Of a DNA stretch of 64,000 nt, positions 33,643-44,210 are shown piece by piece. The DNA is from Symbiodinium natans (taxonomy: Eukaryota; Sar; Dinophyceae; Suessiales; Symbiodiniaceae). Every line of letters begins with the position of its first letter. Within the stretch, counting starts at the first letter, position 1. The position numbers and the translations under genes were made by a program. The notes beneath the pieces are model-generated. The model had not been told where the DNA came from and did no database searches. It saw only the letters and a program-made list of their open reading frames with translations. The stretch covers positions 460,001 to 524,000 of the forward strand of contig CAJNDS010001380.1 in assembly GCA_905221605.1 (NCBI GenBank), given 5' to 3'.

Positions 33643-33731
33643 TCCGGACCGAGGCCGGCTGTGCGGCTTTTCCTGAACGAGCGCGTGCGCGCCACAGCCG
33701 CAGAGAGCCCGCAGCCGTTCCAGCGATTGGG
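33643..33731 (+). CDS. candidate exon PAVRLFLNERVRATAAES
   Basis: CCCACAG acceptor after a CCCTAAA array, GC donor (GCTTAG), open frame PRPAVRLFLNERVRATAAES. Starts with T. Confidence 0.42.
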
Positions 33732-33749
33732 GCTTAGGAAGCTTTGGGT

Positions 33750-34960
33750 TTAAGGTTTTGGGTTTAGGGTTTAGGGTTTAGGGTTTTGGATTTAGGGTTT
33801 AGGGTTTAGGGTTTAGGGTATAGGGTATAGGGTTTAGGGTTTAGGGCATCCTCCTATACTACATGGGGGCTTCCGAAGTTAAGGGTACCTTGTTGGGGTA
33901 TTTACGAATTAGGGGTCCTTTATATTCGTAAACCTCCATATACTTAAGTCGGTCCAAGATACTGTAGGAGTTCCTTCATGAAGCCCTGAACCCCAAGGGT
34001 TCAGGTCTAGGGGCCCGGATTTTGAAGGAAGGATCGGGGTTTAGGGTGTAGGGTACCCTGACAAGCTCTGCATGCGTTTGTGAAGGGGTAATGGGGCGAA
34101 TCGGAAGGTTTTCGGATGTGGGATTTGGTCACAATACGTGTTCCCAAAAGAACCCCACATTTCCCCCTTTCAACCCGCAACCCAAATAATCATCCAAGAA
34201 AGACCTTGCCATGTATGGGCTTCTTTACGGCTTTCGGGGGATAGGAACTCGGGGATGGGGACTTCGGAAGCTTGGGGGTTAGGATTTTGGGCTTCGGGTC
34301 TGCGCCTGTAGCCTTGAAGCCTTCAACCGAAACATGACCGGGAGGGTTTCTGACCACTCCCTATCTAGCTATGGGCTGAAAAAGACCCAAGTAAGGTTGC
34401 AGGTGTACACCTAAAAGAGTAGGCCCTTATCCGGGTGTTGGGGTTTAGGGTTTAGGGTTTAGGGTTAAGGGTTTAGGTTTTAGGGGTTGCACGCTACCGA
34501 AGAATCCATAAGTTAATCCGCCCGGCCTGAAGGCATGTGTTCGGCGCGCGGCCGGTTGGATGACCCAGGACACCACCCGACACCCTAAACCCTAAACCTA
34601 AACCCTAAACCCTAAACCCTAAACCCTGACGGTGTGGGCTCAGGGGATGAGGGAGTGGAAGGGAGGTGTGGGGAAGAGGTGTCGTACGGAGTCTGAGGTG
34701 AGGGATTGTATAGGGTTCAGGGTTTAGGGTTTAGGGTTCAGGGTTTAGGCTTAGGGTTTAGGGTTAGGGTTTATAGGGTTCAGGGTTTAGGGTTTAGGGT
34801 TCGGGAGTATGAGGTGAGGGTTTATTTAGGGTGGTATTTAGTAGAGAAAGTTACCTTACATCCCGCCTTTTAATAGGTGCATCAATCGTACCTACTCGGG
34901 CCCCATAAGGTCGTTTAGGGTATTTAGGGTGTTAGGGTTTCGGATTTAGGGTTTAGGGCT
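33750..34960. other. stretch with little support
   Basis: Telomere tracts plus 34100-34440 unique sequence with no convincing exon. A weak possibility at 34636-34690 (GMREWKGGVGKRCRTESE before GTGAGG). Confidence 0.5.
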
Positions 34961-34964
34961 GGAG

Positions 34965-34996
34965 GCTTTCGCCCGGACTTCCCTGCCTGGTTGAAG
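34965..34996 (+). CDS. candidate exon FRPDFPAWLK
   Basis: GGAG|G acceptor, GTTCGT donor, 32 nt, frame FRPDFPAWLK. Short; composition support only. Confidence 0.3.
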
Positions 34997-35233
34997 GTTC
35001 GTTTTTGGAGAACTTCACAAGCGACCCCCCCCCCCCCAAAAAAAAAAAAAAAAAAACCTAACCCGAAGCATCGTGAGGCCCTAAAGAAGGAATAGAATCA
35101 TGAGGTGCATGGACCCTTGGGGGTAAGCTCTCACCCTAAACCCTAAACCCTCAACCCTAAACCCTAAACCCTAAACCCTAAACCCTAAACCCTAAACCCT
35201 AAACCTCCTGTTGGTGAGCGCTCTCCCACCGAG

Positions 35234-35290
35234 GACTCTGGCATGGTACGCTGCTCATGCAGCTCCTCTTCCTCGCCAACGAGCTTCCCG
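35234..35290 (+). CDS. candidate exon LWHGTLLMQLLFLANELP
   Basis: ACCGAG|G acceptor, GC donor, frame LWHGTLLMQLLFLANELP. Two other frames are also open here, so frame choice is weak. Confidence 0.33.
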
Positions 35291-35504
35291 GCTGAGGGGC
35301 GAAGGTGTTTAGGGTTTAGGGTTTGGGGTTTGGGGTTTGGGGTTTGGGGTTTAGGGTTCAGGGTTGAGGGTTTAGGGTTTGGGGTTGAGGGTTGAGGGAT
35401 TGGAGTGTATATATGGTGATTTCTCTAAATGTTGGCTTGTTACAAGGCGGCCCCTGTTATTTGGGGCACCCACAAAAACTCACATTTTCGAGAACTGACC
35501 ATCT

Positions 35505-35522
35505 GTATGTACACACACACAC

Positions 35523-35555
<33 letters not shown>

Positions 35556-35970
35556 CCCATTGCTTTACTACGTTCAGAGAAAATTGTCCTATTCATAAAG
35601 TCAAAATGAATGTGAAGGTTTCCGACAATGATCGGTTGCTTTACGTGGAGTTCTACTCTACTTGAGCCTGCATCCTAAGGCCTAAGCCCTGAACCCCAAC
35701 CCCAAAGGGGGGAAGCGAAACTCGCACACAGGTTACATGGTACATGGACCCTTAGGGTGGATGCATATCTATATATATATATATATACATATAGATATCA
35801 CTGTAAGATGTATTTCTTTGTTCTATATATACTATATATCTCTACAAATGTACAGGTATATACATATACATAACATGTTCATGTTTTACACCATACAGAT
35901 TAAATTAAGTATGCCAGATGAAGAAACATATACATATATACACTTTTATATATATATATATATACATGCA
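35505..35970. repeat. A+T-rich region with CA/TA microsatellites
   Basis: (CA)n(TA)n runs at 35510-35555, 35768-35785 and 35945-35965. A short frame at 35594-35665 (MNVKVSDNDRLLYVEFYST) is the only protein-like bit. No telomere units between 35400 and 35990. Confidence 0.6.
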
Positions 35971-36315
35971 CACACACCTGACGCCCGAAAACCGCAAACC
36001 CTGAACCCTAAACCCCAAGCCCCAACCCCTAAACCATAAACCCCAAACCCGAAACTCCAACCCTAAACCCTAACCCCCAAACCCCAACACCCCTAAGCCC
36101 CTTAGCTGAAGAAGAGCCCAGGAAGCTCCGCGAAAACCAGCGCACCGAGCCGCAGACCTGCACAGGGTTTGCTATGTTGTGGCTTTAGGTGTTTTTGGCC
36201 TGAAGGGTTTAGGGTTTTGGGTTTAGGGTTTAGGCTTTAGGCTTTAAGGGTTACGGGTTAGGGTTTAGGGAGCTTGGTTGGAGTTTATGTTGTGGCTTGA
36301 GGTGTTTGACCCGAA

Positions 36316-36396
36316 GGGTTTGGGGTTTGGGGTTTGGGGTTTGGGGTTTGGGGTTTGGGGTTTGGGGTTTGGGGTTTGGGGTTTGGGGTTTGGGGT
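36316..36396 (+). repeat. variant array (GGGTTTG)n
   Basis: About eleven GGTTTGG units with no A, a homogenised variant. Confidence 0.92.
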
Positions 36397-36570
36397 GTAG
36401 GGATCTTGATTGGAGTTGCAGGGCTGAGGGTTATTTGAGGGTGATAGGGTTCAGGGTTCAGGACCTTAGAGACGACGTGGGTTGCTGTGGTTTAGGAATC
36501 GGGAGTGCGGGGGTTCTGGTTAGTTTTGGGCGTTCAGGCTCGTGGTGTTAAGTTAAGGGTGTTGGCCTTT

Positions 36571-36640
36571 CCCCTAAACCCTAAACCCTAAACCCTAAAC
36601 CCTAAACCCTAAACCCTAAACCCTAAACCCTAAACCCTAA
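36571..36640 (-). repeat. CCCTAAA array, ten units
   Basis: Perfect units immediately upstream of the candidate exon at 36660. Confidence 0.93.
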
Positions 36641-36659
36641 AGTAGGGTTTCGGGTTCAG

Positions 36660-36714
36660 CTGGAAGCGTGCGGGATTCGAGGCTCGACGCTTTTGGCAAT
36701 GATGACCAGGCGCG
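36660..36714 (+). CDS. candidate exon GSVRDSRLDAFGNDDQA
   Basis: TTCAG acceptor, GTGAGG donor, frame AGSVRDSRLDAFGNDDQAR. Left flank is a CCCTAAA array (36571-36640). Confidence 0.42.
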
Positions 36715-36903
36715 GTGAGGTTTTGGGGGTTGCAAGGGAGGGGAGAGTGGGGGGAGGCTTCCTCCCACAACCCTGAGCCCTAAACCCCAAACCCCAAACC
36801 CTAAACCCTAACCACCAAACGCCAAACCCCGAAGCCCGAACCCCAAACCCCCAACCCTAAACCCTAAACCCTAAACCCGAAACCCATCCCACAAGCCTCC
36901 CAG

Positions 36904-36969
36904 GAGTCGGGACCCAGAGCCCTCAAATCCCAAGACCCATAAAGTTGCGGGCTGACACATCACGGCTTG
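36904..36969 (+). CDS. candidate exon between CCCAG and GTAGTC
   Basis: AG|G acceptor and GT donor. Frames VGTQSPQIPRPIKLRADTSR and SRDPEPSNPKTHKVAG are both open over most of it; the second joins the previous exon in phase. Confidence 0.35.
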
Positions 36970-37079
36970 GTAGTCGGGTACATTCTTGGGTGGGCTTGGG
37001 GTTTGTAGGGTTTAGGGCTTAGGGCTTAGGGTTTGGGGTTTAGGGTTTCGGGTTTAGGCTTCGTAAGGCGCTGACACAG

Positions 37080-37192
37080 CCCATTCGTTAAGGGCCACGT
37101 CAACCCAGCGTCATTCATCATTAGTCAAGGGCCTCGAATTTGACGAGCCTTATTTGACTGCATCTTTGCACCTGGCTCGCGCACCCAAAGAG
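37080..37192 (+). CDS. candidate exon, 37 codons
   Basis: ACACAG acceptor, one open frame HSLRATSTQRHSSLVKGLEF then DEPYLTASLHLARAP, ending where a family J inverted-repeat element starts (AAAGAGCCC). Starts with C. Confidence 0.43.
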
Positions 37193-37361
37193 CCCAACAT
37201 CGCTCAGTTGGGGAATATTCCTTAGTTTGTTTTAGGGATCCGTAGTAGGATGGTCTACTTCTTACTTAAGGGGTGTTGGGCTCATTTGGCAGGAGAGGAA
37301 CCGGCTTCTCACGAGTGGGTTAGAAAGTCACCTTCAACGTCCCGGGAGTTTGTTGTGAGGC

Positions 37362-37492
37362 TGAAGAAAGCCGAGGGCGCCAGATTTGCCAGGATTGGGG
37401 GACATGATGTGGGAAAGCGAGTATGTTGAATGGGCGACAAAACCCGCGCGCGGCGGCTCTCTCAGCAAGGCAGAAGCCCAGAGCAACTGGGA
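37362..37492 (+). CDS. candidate exon with EYVEWATKPARG
   Basis: Open frame PRAPDLPGLGDMMWESEYVE then WATKPARGGSLSKAEAQSNW, ending near GTAGAAAG. A different frame (REFVVRLKKAEGARFARI) is open over the 5' half, so a junction or frameshift lies inside. The antisense 113-codon frame has no support. Confidence 0.35.
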
Positions 37493-38600
37493 CGGGTAGA
37501 AAGATAACCCCTTCCCTACCCCCGAATATTGGATACCCCCCCCCCCCCTCATGATGGTTATATTCTAGTATATGTGGGTATTTAATGGTATTGAATATGA
37601 GGGGGTAGGGGATGTTCAATATGAGGTGAAAAGATAATCCACAACACGCCCGGGACAACAAAGAACATGCTGGGGCAGACGGGGTTTGTTTGTGTTTTGC
37701 TTGTCTCTGCTTAAGTTGGCAGACAGTATTTGCTTGACAGAACCGGCCCTGAAGGTTTAGGGTTTAGGGTTTAGGGTTTAGGGTTTAGATTTTAGGGTTC
37801 AGGGTTTAGGGTTTAGGGTTTAGGGTTAGAAGCCCTCTATTATTCTAAAGGTAAGTAGATGGTCCCTTGCCGCCGACCCCAATCCCCAAACCCCAGACCT
37901 TAAACCTATATGATTCCAAGTAGGGGCCCTTACTTTGGGTCCCTTGCTTTATCTGACCCCTATACACGCTATACAGAATTAGGGCCCATACGGATCCCGT
38001 TGAACAAGGGTAAGGGGCCATACTAGGGGCCCATGGTTCCGACCTCAGGCTAAACCACAAAAAAAGGGAACAATGACCAAAACTCCAAAGGATTTAGGGT
38101 TTAGGGTTAAGGGTTTAGGGTTTATGGTTTAGGGTTCAGGGTTCAGGGTTAGGATTCAGGGTTTAGGGTTCATGGTTTAGGGTTTAGGGTTGAGGGTTTA
38201 GGGTCTAGGGTTTAGGGTTTAGAGTAACCGAACCCCACCCCCCTAAACTCCAAACACCAGACCCTAGACCCCCAACCCCAAATCACGTTTAGCCCTCAAC
38301 CCCACGTCCCCGCATCCCTAAAGCCCAAAACCGAAACTTAAACTCCAATCCTGAATCCCTAGCCCCATACCCTAAACCCTGCACCGTAAACCCTAGGCCC
38401 TGAATCATAAGCCTTAAGCCCGAAACCCTAAACCCTGAATCGTAAGCCCTCAACACTAAGCCCTGAATCCTAACCCTGAACCCTGAACCCGACCCCCTAA
38501 ACCCTACACCCTAAATCCTAACCCTGAGCCCTAAGCCCTAAACCCTAAACCCTAAACCCCAAACCCTAAACCCTAAACCCTGAATCCGAAGCCTCCGGAG

Positions 38601-38651
38601 GCTTTGCGAAGTCGATTCCTGGGCCCCGAGGAGTTCCAGATCTCCGTGCTC
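38601..38651 (+). CDS. candidate exon SRFLGPEEFQISVL
   Basis: GGAG|G acceptor, 17 codons (ALRSRFLGPEEFQISVL), GA donor. Joins 38887 in phase, the next exon also beginning with GA, as seen at two of the three solved GA junctions. The frame stays open to 38677, where a GT donor is the alternative. Confidence 0.5.
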
Positions 38652-38886
38652 GACGCTCCCGGGCTGCGCTTTTGGGGGTTTAGGGTTTAGGGTTTAGGGT
38701 TTAGGGTTCAGGGTTCAGGGTTCAGGGTTCGGGGTTGAGGGGTATTAGCCCTAAACCCCTAAGTGGCCGAAAGCTCCATACTCCATACCTAAACCCTACA
38801 CCCTAAACCCTAAACCGTACACCCTACACCCTACACCCTAAACCCTAAACCCTAAACCCTAACCCCACAGCAAGCAGAGCGCCAAG

Positions 38887-38936
38887 GATTCCACCATCCC
38901 GCCTCACGTGGCCTTGGAGCAGCTGCTCCAGGCCAG
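38887..38936 (+). CDS. candidate exon DSTIPPHVALEQLLQA
   Basis: CAAG|G acceptor (or CACAG 16 nt upstream, adding KQSAK), frame DSTIPPHVALEQLLQA, GT donor. Ends in phase 2, matching the start of 41092. Confidence 0.5.
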
Positions 38937-38954
38937 GTTGTTTGGGTTTAGGGT

Positions 38955-39275
38955 TTAGGGTTTAGGTGTTTAGGGTTTTAAGGGTGTTTAGGGGTTTAGG
39001 GGTTAGGGTTCAGGGCTGAGGGTTTAGAGTTTAGGGGTTTTTAGGGGTTTAGGGGTTTAGGGGTTTAGGGGTTTAGGGGTTTAGGGGTTTAGGGGTTTAG
39101 GGGTTTTGGGGTTTTGGGGTTTTGGGGTTTAGGGGTTTAGGGTTTGGGGTTTAGGGGTTTAGGGGCTTAGGGGTTCAGGGGTTTAGGGGTTTATTTAGGG
39201 TTCAGGGTTTAGGGGTTTAGGGTTTAGGGGTTTACGGTTTAGGGTTTGGGTTTGGGGTTAGGGGTTTAGGGTTCA
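38955..39275 (+). repeat. 8-mer telomere variant (TTTAGGGG)n
   Basis: Long field of GGGTTTAG units with an extra G, plus TTTTGGGG at 39110-39130. It precedes a 0.8-kb repeat-free, A+T-richer insertion. Confidence 0.85.
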
Positions 39276-39279
39276 GGGA

Positions 39280-39528
39280 TGAATAAGTTGGGCTTTCTTG
39301 CTGAGCCAACAGATGCACTTCAAGCTTATGAAGGTTCCTTGTTTTGTAGGAAGAAAAATAGAGCTATTTTTTCTTTTTTGTTTTTCCTTGGTTGTTGAGT
39401 AGGAAGAAATATACAGGTGTTTTTTCCTGGGTTGTTGAAGACGTAAGTTTTGTGGCTGTGGTTTTGGGGGTTAATTCGGGTCTAGGGCTTAGGACCCAGG
39501 TTTCCGGGTTTCCCCTCAACACGTATTC
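39280..39528. other. T-rich flank of the minus-strand ORF block
   Basis: Repeat-free, poly-T tracts and a near-duplicate phrase (TAGGAAGAAA...TTTTTCCTGG/TTGGTTGTTGA) at about 39348-39400 and 39401-39440. No gene seen. Confidence 0.5.
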
Positions 39529-40064
39529 TCAGAAGCTTATGATTCCAGTGAGCATCACGTGCCATTGAATGTAACATGTATAGGAATACCCTGCGGGCAA
39601 CTGCTGATTATGAACGTCGCCCAAGCCGCTTCTAGCATCATCAACTCGTCGGTCTCGGCTCTCCATCTGACGGTTAAGACCCGTCTCTAATTCTGCTCTT
39701 ATTGCCTGTTCATATACTCTTCATGAACCATTCGGTCTAAAATATCACTGTCGCCTGATTGATAGGCGGAACTTGGAGTTCTATCTCCACAACTGAAAAC
39801 ACCCATTGACGTGCCTGTTGCTATTGCCACCTGTCAATCTTGAGTTTGTCGTAGTTCTTCCTTTACCTTGTTTTCTTCCTGCTTCTTTAACCCTAGAGAA
39901 TCTGTATTGTCAAACTGACTTCCGAATTTATTGTTTCCAAATAATGTTGCCATTCTAGAAATAACTTTTTCAGTGGATGGACGATTTTTCGTCCCCTCAT
40001 TCATGAATCGGTTCTGCGAAATCCGTGTGGTCCAGAGTAGGACCACTTTGCTGGAGTTACCCAT
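39529..40064 (-). pseudogene. broken minus-strand ORF in a large intron-like gap
   Basis: From an ATG at 40064 (context GCCATGG) the frame runs 76 codons (starts MGNSSKVVLLWTTRISQNRF) to an in-frame TGA at 39834-39836. It then continues in the same frame (VAIATGTSMGVFSCGDRTPS, SAYQSGDSDILDRMVHEEYM) to a TAA at 39699-39701, and after a one-base shift stays open as AIRAELETGLNRQMESRDRR to a TGA at 39529. A+T content is higher than in the exons around it. Product unknown. Most likely a decayed insertion; a real gene with unseen introns is the alternative. Confidence 0.5.
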
Positions 40065-40089
40065 GGCGCACGACGGGTTTAGGTTTTAG

Positions 40090-40190
40090 GTTGGGATGTT
40101 CTCCTTACACTAACAGTCCTTAACAGGGACTATAGTACCCCCCCCATTATCATCCTTATTAAGGACTGTTAGTATAAGGGGAACATCCCA
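40090..40190. mobile_element. family D inverted-repeat element
   Basis: Nearly perfect palindrome: TTGGGATGTTCTCCTTACAC...GTATAAGGGGAACATCCCAA, arms of about 40 bp with AGTCCTTAA inside. Copy at 19297-19398, half copy at 32650-32705. Confidence 0.65.
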
Positions 40191-40431
40191 AGTTTTAGGG
40201 TTTGAGGTTTAGGGGTTGGCAGTATGCAAACACACCCTCTTAGTAGTAGAGCAGATTGCCTTTCACCTTCTGGCGGGTATTAGTATCCTGTATAATCCCA
40301 AAAGGGTAATCCTCTGCTTCCCCTAGGACACTGGACAACGAACCCTAAACCCTAAACCCTAAGCGCTAAACCCTAAACCCTATACCTTTAGTTTTGGTTT
40401 TGGGTTTTGGGTTTAGGGTCTAGGGTTTAAG

Positions 40432-40575
40432 GTTCTTAAGGGAGGGGGGGGGGGGGGGGGTTTCGTGGGGGGTAGGTACTTGGGGAACCTTAAGGAAGCT
40501 TAGGGTAGTAGGGGGTGTTAGGGAACCTTGTGTGACATACCCCCTTGAACCCCCCTCCCCTTAAGAACCTCGAAA
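40432..40575. mobile_element. family S element
   Basis: GGTTCTTAAGGGAGG ... CCCTTAAGAACC inverted ends, with a poly-G expansion after the left arm and GGTAGGTACTTGGGGAACCT inside. Second copy at 4918-5072 with the same internal motif (GGTAGGTACCTAGGGAACCT). Confidence 0.6.
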
Positions 40576-40785
40576 ATCTCCAACGCTAACCTCAATCAAT
40601 TGCCTTGCATAAAACCTTATCACTGGGACACGATCTAGCCCTGATGGCCGAAATGTGATTTACCCCGGCTTGCGTTCGTTTTGAGTAGGGTTTGGGTGGC
40701 GCAGATCTTCTCACGAACGTGTGCTTACCAGCGCTAAATATAACCCCCTAAACCCTAAACCCTAGACATAACCCCCTGAAGGGGT

Positions 40786-40895
40786 ACCCTAAACCCTAAA
40801 CCCTAAACCCTAAACCCTAAACCCTAAACCCTAAACCCTAAACCCTAAACCCTAAACCCTAAACCCCTAAACCCCTAAACCCTAAACCCCAAACC
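40786..40895 (-). repeat. CCCTAAA array
   Basis: Eleven perfect units, then CCCCTAAA variants. The sequence CCTAGACATAACCCCCTGAAGGGGTA before it is the reverse complement of 41687-41713 after the TTTAGGG array at 41610, so a roughly 100-bp block exists as an inverted copy. Confidence 0.93.
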
Positions 40896-41091
40896 CCTAA
40901 ACGGGATACAAGGTTAATCCCGAAGCCTCATTTTTTGGTAGGTTTAGAGCTGAGAGTGTAGGACTTAGGATTGAAGGATCAAGGCTTAGGGTTTAGGATG
41001 TAGCGTTTATACGGTCCGTGTTGTAATTCTCTTTTTTTGATTGGGGGGGTTTAGGGTTTAGGGTTTAGGGTTTAGGGTTCTCATGCTGCAG

Positions 41092-41146
41092 GCAATCCCC
41101 CCAAGCCCCCTCCCTCTCCCCCCACAGCCCCCGCCCCCCCAGCCAG
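41092..41146 (+). CDS. candidate Pro/Ser-rich linker exon
   Basis: GCTGCAG|G acceptor, frame QSPQAPSLSPHSPRPPSQ to a GT donor (GTCTCG). The frame remains open into STIGMGMLSPSAAVSASP, so the exon may be longer, to about 41215. Low-complexity, probably disordered. Confidence 0.42.
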
Positions 41147-41609
41147 GTCTCGACAATAGGTATGGGCATGCTGTCGCCCTCCGCCGCAGTCTCGGCTAGC
41201 CCGAATCCCCAAGCTCCCCAAACCCTAAACCCTAAATACCCTAAGACCCTAAAGCCCTAAAACCCTAAAACCCTAACACCCTAAAACCCTAAAACCCTAA
41301 AGCCCTAACCCCTAAAACCTTAACTTGGCACCCCTAGGAACGCTAGAGACCCTCACTGTGCCAAACCTTCGTCCCCCAAAAGCCCTTCAATGCGAAACCC
41401 TGTACCCCTCATCCCTAAACGCTACAACCCTCACGCTGCCAGACCGATGTAAGGGTTTAGGACTCAGGGGTTTAGGGTGTAGGGTTTAGGGTTTAGGGTT
41501 TAGGGTTTAGGGTTTAGGGGCTCTTCGTGGTTCAGGTTTCAGGGTTTAGGGTAAGATTCCATTCCAGGGTTCACGGTTGCCTGTAGCTTTAGCCTGAAGC
41601 CTTAGGCCC

Positions 41610-41773
41610 TATTTAGGGTTTAGGGTTTAGGGTTTAGGGTTTAGGGTTTAGGGTTTAGGGTTTAGGGTTTAGGGTTTAGGGTTTAGGGTACCCCTTCAGG
41701 GGGTTATGTCTAGGGTTTAGGGTTTAGGGTTTAGGGTTTAGGGTTTAGGGTTTAGGGTTTAGGGTTTAGGGCA
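41610..41773 (+). repeat. TTTAGGG array interrupted by a 25-bp spacer
   Basis: Two arrays separated by a spacer (TACCCCTTCAGGGGGTTATG and flanks) that is inverted relative to 40761-40786. Confidence 0.93.
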
Positions 41774-41870
41774 TCCTGGACCTGCAGGACCGAATCTCCT
41801 AAACCCTAAGCCCTGGTGTTTAGGGTTTAAGGTTTTGAGTTCAGGGTTCAAGGTTTTCCTGGGACTCCTA

Positions 41871-41947
41871 CAGTTTGATGGGTTCTACCTACCAAAGTAA
41901 GGGGTAGTTACTACTAAGCCATCAGGTAAGTAGAGTCCCAGGTCGGG
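41871..41947. mobile_element. short inverted-repeat element
   Basis: CCTGGGACTCCTACAGTTTG ... CAGGTAAGTAGAGTCCCAGG, imperfect arms of about 20 bp in the intron 41147-42058. Confidence 0.4.
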
Positions 41948-42058
41948 TTACCCTAAACCCTAGACCCTAAACCCTAAACCCCAAACCCCAAACCCTAAAC
42001 CCTAAACCCTAAACCCCACGGCCCCAAGCCGCAAGAATTCGACATCTCAGAAAGTCAG

Positions 42059-42125
42059 GCCAAGCTGCTCCCACCGCCCACCGAGTTGGTTTTCGGCAAG
42101 GAACCTCGGGGACCAAATGAACAGG
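42059..42125 (+). CDS. candidate exon AKLLPPPTELVFGKEPRG
   Basis: GTCAG|G acceptor (an earlier AAG at 42028 would add PQEFDISESQ), frame AKLLPPPTELVFGKEPRGPN, GT donor at 42126. Ends in phase 1 and joins 42548 as NEQEFGVFRIAQ. Confidence 0.5.
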
Positions 42126-42157
42126 GTTCAGGGGGTTTGGGGTTTGGGGCGTGGGGT

Positions 42158-42248
42158 TTAGGGTTTAGGGTTTAGGGTTTAGGGTTTAGGGTTTAGGGTT
42201 TAGGGTTTAGGGTTTAGGGTTTAGGGTTTAGGGTTTAGGGTTTAGGGT
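42158..42248 (+). repeat. TTTAGGG array, thirteen units
   Basis: Starts about 30 bp downstream of the GT donor at 42126. Confidence 0.95.
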
Positions 42249-42547
42249 GCGGCTCATGTACCCTCTACTCCTATAATCCCTATTGAAGCACATGATGCAT
42301 AAGCCCCTTTTTTGGGGTTCGTTTCGTCCTGAAGGAAGGCCTGTGCCTTCGGTACCCCCGAAAGTGTCCAGGCGATTGAGTGTTTACAGTTTTGGGTTTG
42401 TGGTTTTAAAAGTTTAGTGTTTAAGGTAAAGTCTAGAGTTTATAAGGTGGCTTTAAAGGTTTAGTGTTTAAGGCAAAGTCTAGAGTTTATAAGGGTCTTG
42501 AGTTTGGGGTTTCGTGTCTGGGCTTTGGTAAAGGATTCAAGGCCCAG

Positions 42548-42630
42548 AGTTTGGGGTGTTTCGGATTGCCCAAGATACCCTTGCAAAGAAAGGCAAGAAG
42601 AGGGCCAGAGGGCTCACATGCTCAGCCAGG
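42548..42630 (+). CDS. candidate exon FGVFRIAQDTLAKKGKKR
   Basis: CCCAG acceptor, GA donor (GATTAG), basic frame FGVFRIAQDTLAKKGKKRAR. Phase agrees on both sides, with 42125 and 43623. Starts with A, an exception to AG|G. Confidence 0.5.
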
Positions 42631-42799
42631 GATTAGGGTCTAGGGTCCCGCAGGATCCGTGTAGCTGATTGACAATGGGTTTTAAGGTTTTAGGGCTAGG
42701 GTTTAGGGCTTAGCAGGGTTTTACCCCTAACTTCGGCACCCCCCCCCCCCCCCCCCCCCCGCCCCACAATGTTGTGAGCACAGCGCCCTATGGGTTTGT

Positions 42800-43320
42800 A
42801 GGTTCTTTTGGGTTCAGGGTGTATAGGGCTTACAGGGTTTGCATGCAGGGTTTGTGGGGTTTACCGTGTAGGGTTTGTAGGGTGTCTAGGGTTTATAGGG
42901 TTTAGCGGGATTGCAGGGTCTATAGGGTTGATAGGACTTATCGGGTTCATAGGGTTTGTGTGGTTTATGTGGTTTGTAGGGTTCGTAGGGCATATGGGGC
43001 TTTAAAGATTTATTCCCTAAACCCTAAACCCTAAACCCTAAACCCTAAACCCTAAACCCTATTGGGTTTGTAGGGTGTAGGGTTTACAGGGTTTATAGGG
43101 CTCATAGGGTCCACCGGGCTTATGGGGTTCATAGGGCCATAGGGTTTATGTGGTTACAGGGCTTGTAGGGTTTGTAGGACTTGTAGGGTTTTTTTACCGT
43201 TTACAGGGTTTGTAAGGTTTGTAGGGTTTTATGGTTTCCAGGGTTTGTAGGGATCATAGGGTTTATAGGGCTTTTGGGGTTGATAGAGTTATAGGGTTTA
43301 GAGGGTCATGGTGTTTACAG
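42800..43320 (+). repeat. degenerate GGGTTTATA/GGGTTTGTA field
   Basis: About 50 degenerate 9-mers of GGGTTTNTA type, interrupted at 43015-43063 by perfect CCCTAAA units. The 65-codon frame across it is repeat-encoded and not a gene. Confidence 0.8.
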
Positions 43321-43622
43321 GTTGGTTTGTAGGTTTGAGTGTTTGGGTTCTGTGCTCCCTGGGTGGTTACATGGTCCGTTTTTTTTGGTCGCTTACTTTT
43401 TGGTTAAAGAGTGTTCTGAAGTATGGGCCCCTTGGGGTCTTGCAGGGTATATAGGGCTATTTAAGGGGTCTCGAATTAAGCGTTCATAGTAAGAGACCAT
43501 GTTGCCAAAGGCTGCACAGTGTTTAGGGCTTTGGGTTTGGCGTTTGAGGTTTAACCCAAAACCCTAAACCCTAAACCCTAAACCCTAAACCCTAAGTCCA
43601 TCTCCTTCTGCATCGTCCGCAG

Positions 43623-43689
43623 GACACCGTGGCAGATCCCAAGTCCACGTGGCTTCCGCACCTACGACTGCTGATGATGGATCTTTCGG
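43623..43689 (+). CDS. candidate exon DTVADPKSTWLPHLRLLM
   Basis: GTCCGCAG|G acceptor, GT donor, frame DTVADPKSTWLPHLRLLMMD. Joins the next candidate in phase to give MMDLSALDLASNG. Confidence 0.53.
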
Positions 43690-44210
43690 GTTAGGGTTTA
43701 GGGTTTAGGGTCTAGGGTTTAGGGTTTAGGGTTTAGGGTTTAGGGTTTAGGGTTTAGGGTCTAGGGTCTAGGGTTTAGGGTTTAGGGTTTAGGGTTTAGG
43801 GCTGTTTCTGCTAGGACCGGGAGTAGGCCCTGATTCCCTTTGTATGAAAGTAAGGGTTTAGGGTGCAGGGTTTAGTGCTAGGACCCGTAGGAGGCCCCTT
43901 GTTCCCTTTTTTAGGGCTTAGGTTCCCTTAATGAGCCCCTTAAAACCAAAAAGGGCACCCTTTTCAAGCTTGTTTTTCCTAGTAAAACCAAAAAGGGCAC
44001 CCTTTTCAAACTTGTTTTTTCCTAGGTTACTTTTGGGTCTAGTCTGTCTACACTACACCAAGCCCTAAGCCCTATACCACTAAAGATGGACCAGGCTCAG
44101 GAGGCTGGAAGGGAGGGTGGCTGCTTTAGGCTTGAGGGTTTAGGTGGTTGGGTGCATGGCTGAGGGTTGAGGGTTGAGGTTGTGGAGTTTAGGTTCAGGG
44201 CTATTTTCAG

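Noticed and set aside
35392-36039. ORFs rich in Tyr/Ile/His
   Set aside because: Produced by TA and CA microsatellites.
42808-43005. 65-codon Gly/Ile-rich ORF
   Set aside because: Translation of a degenerate GGGTTTATA repeat field.
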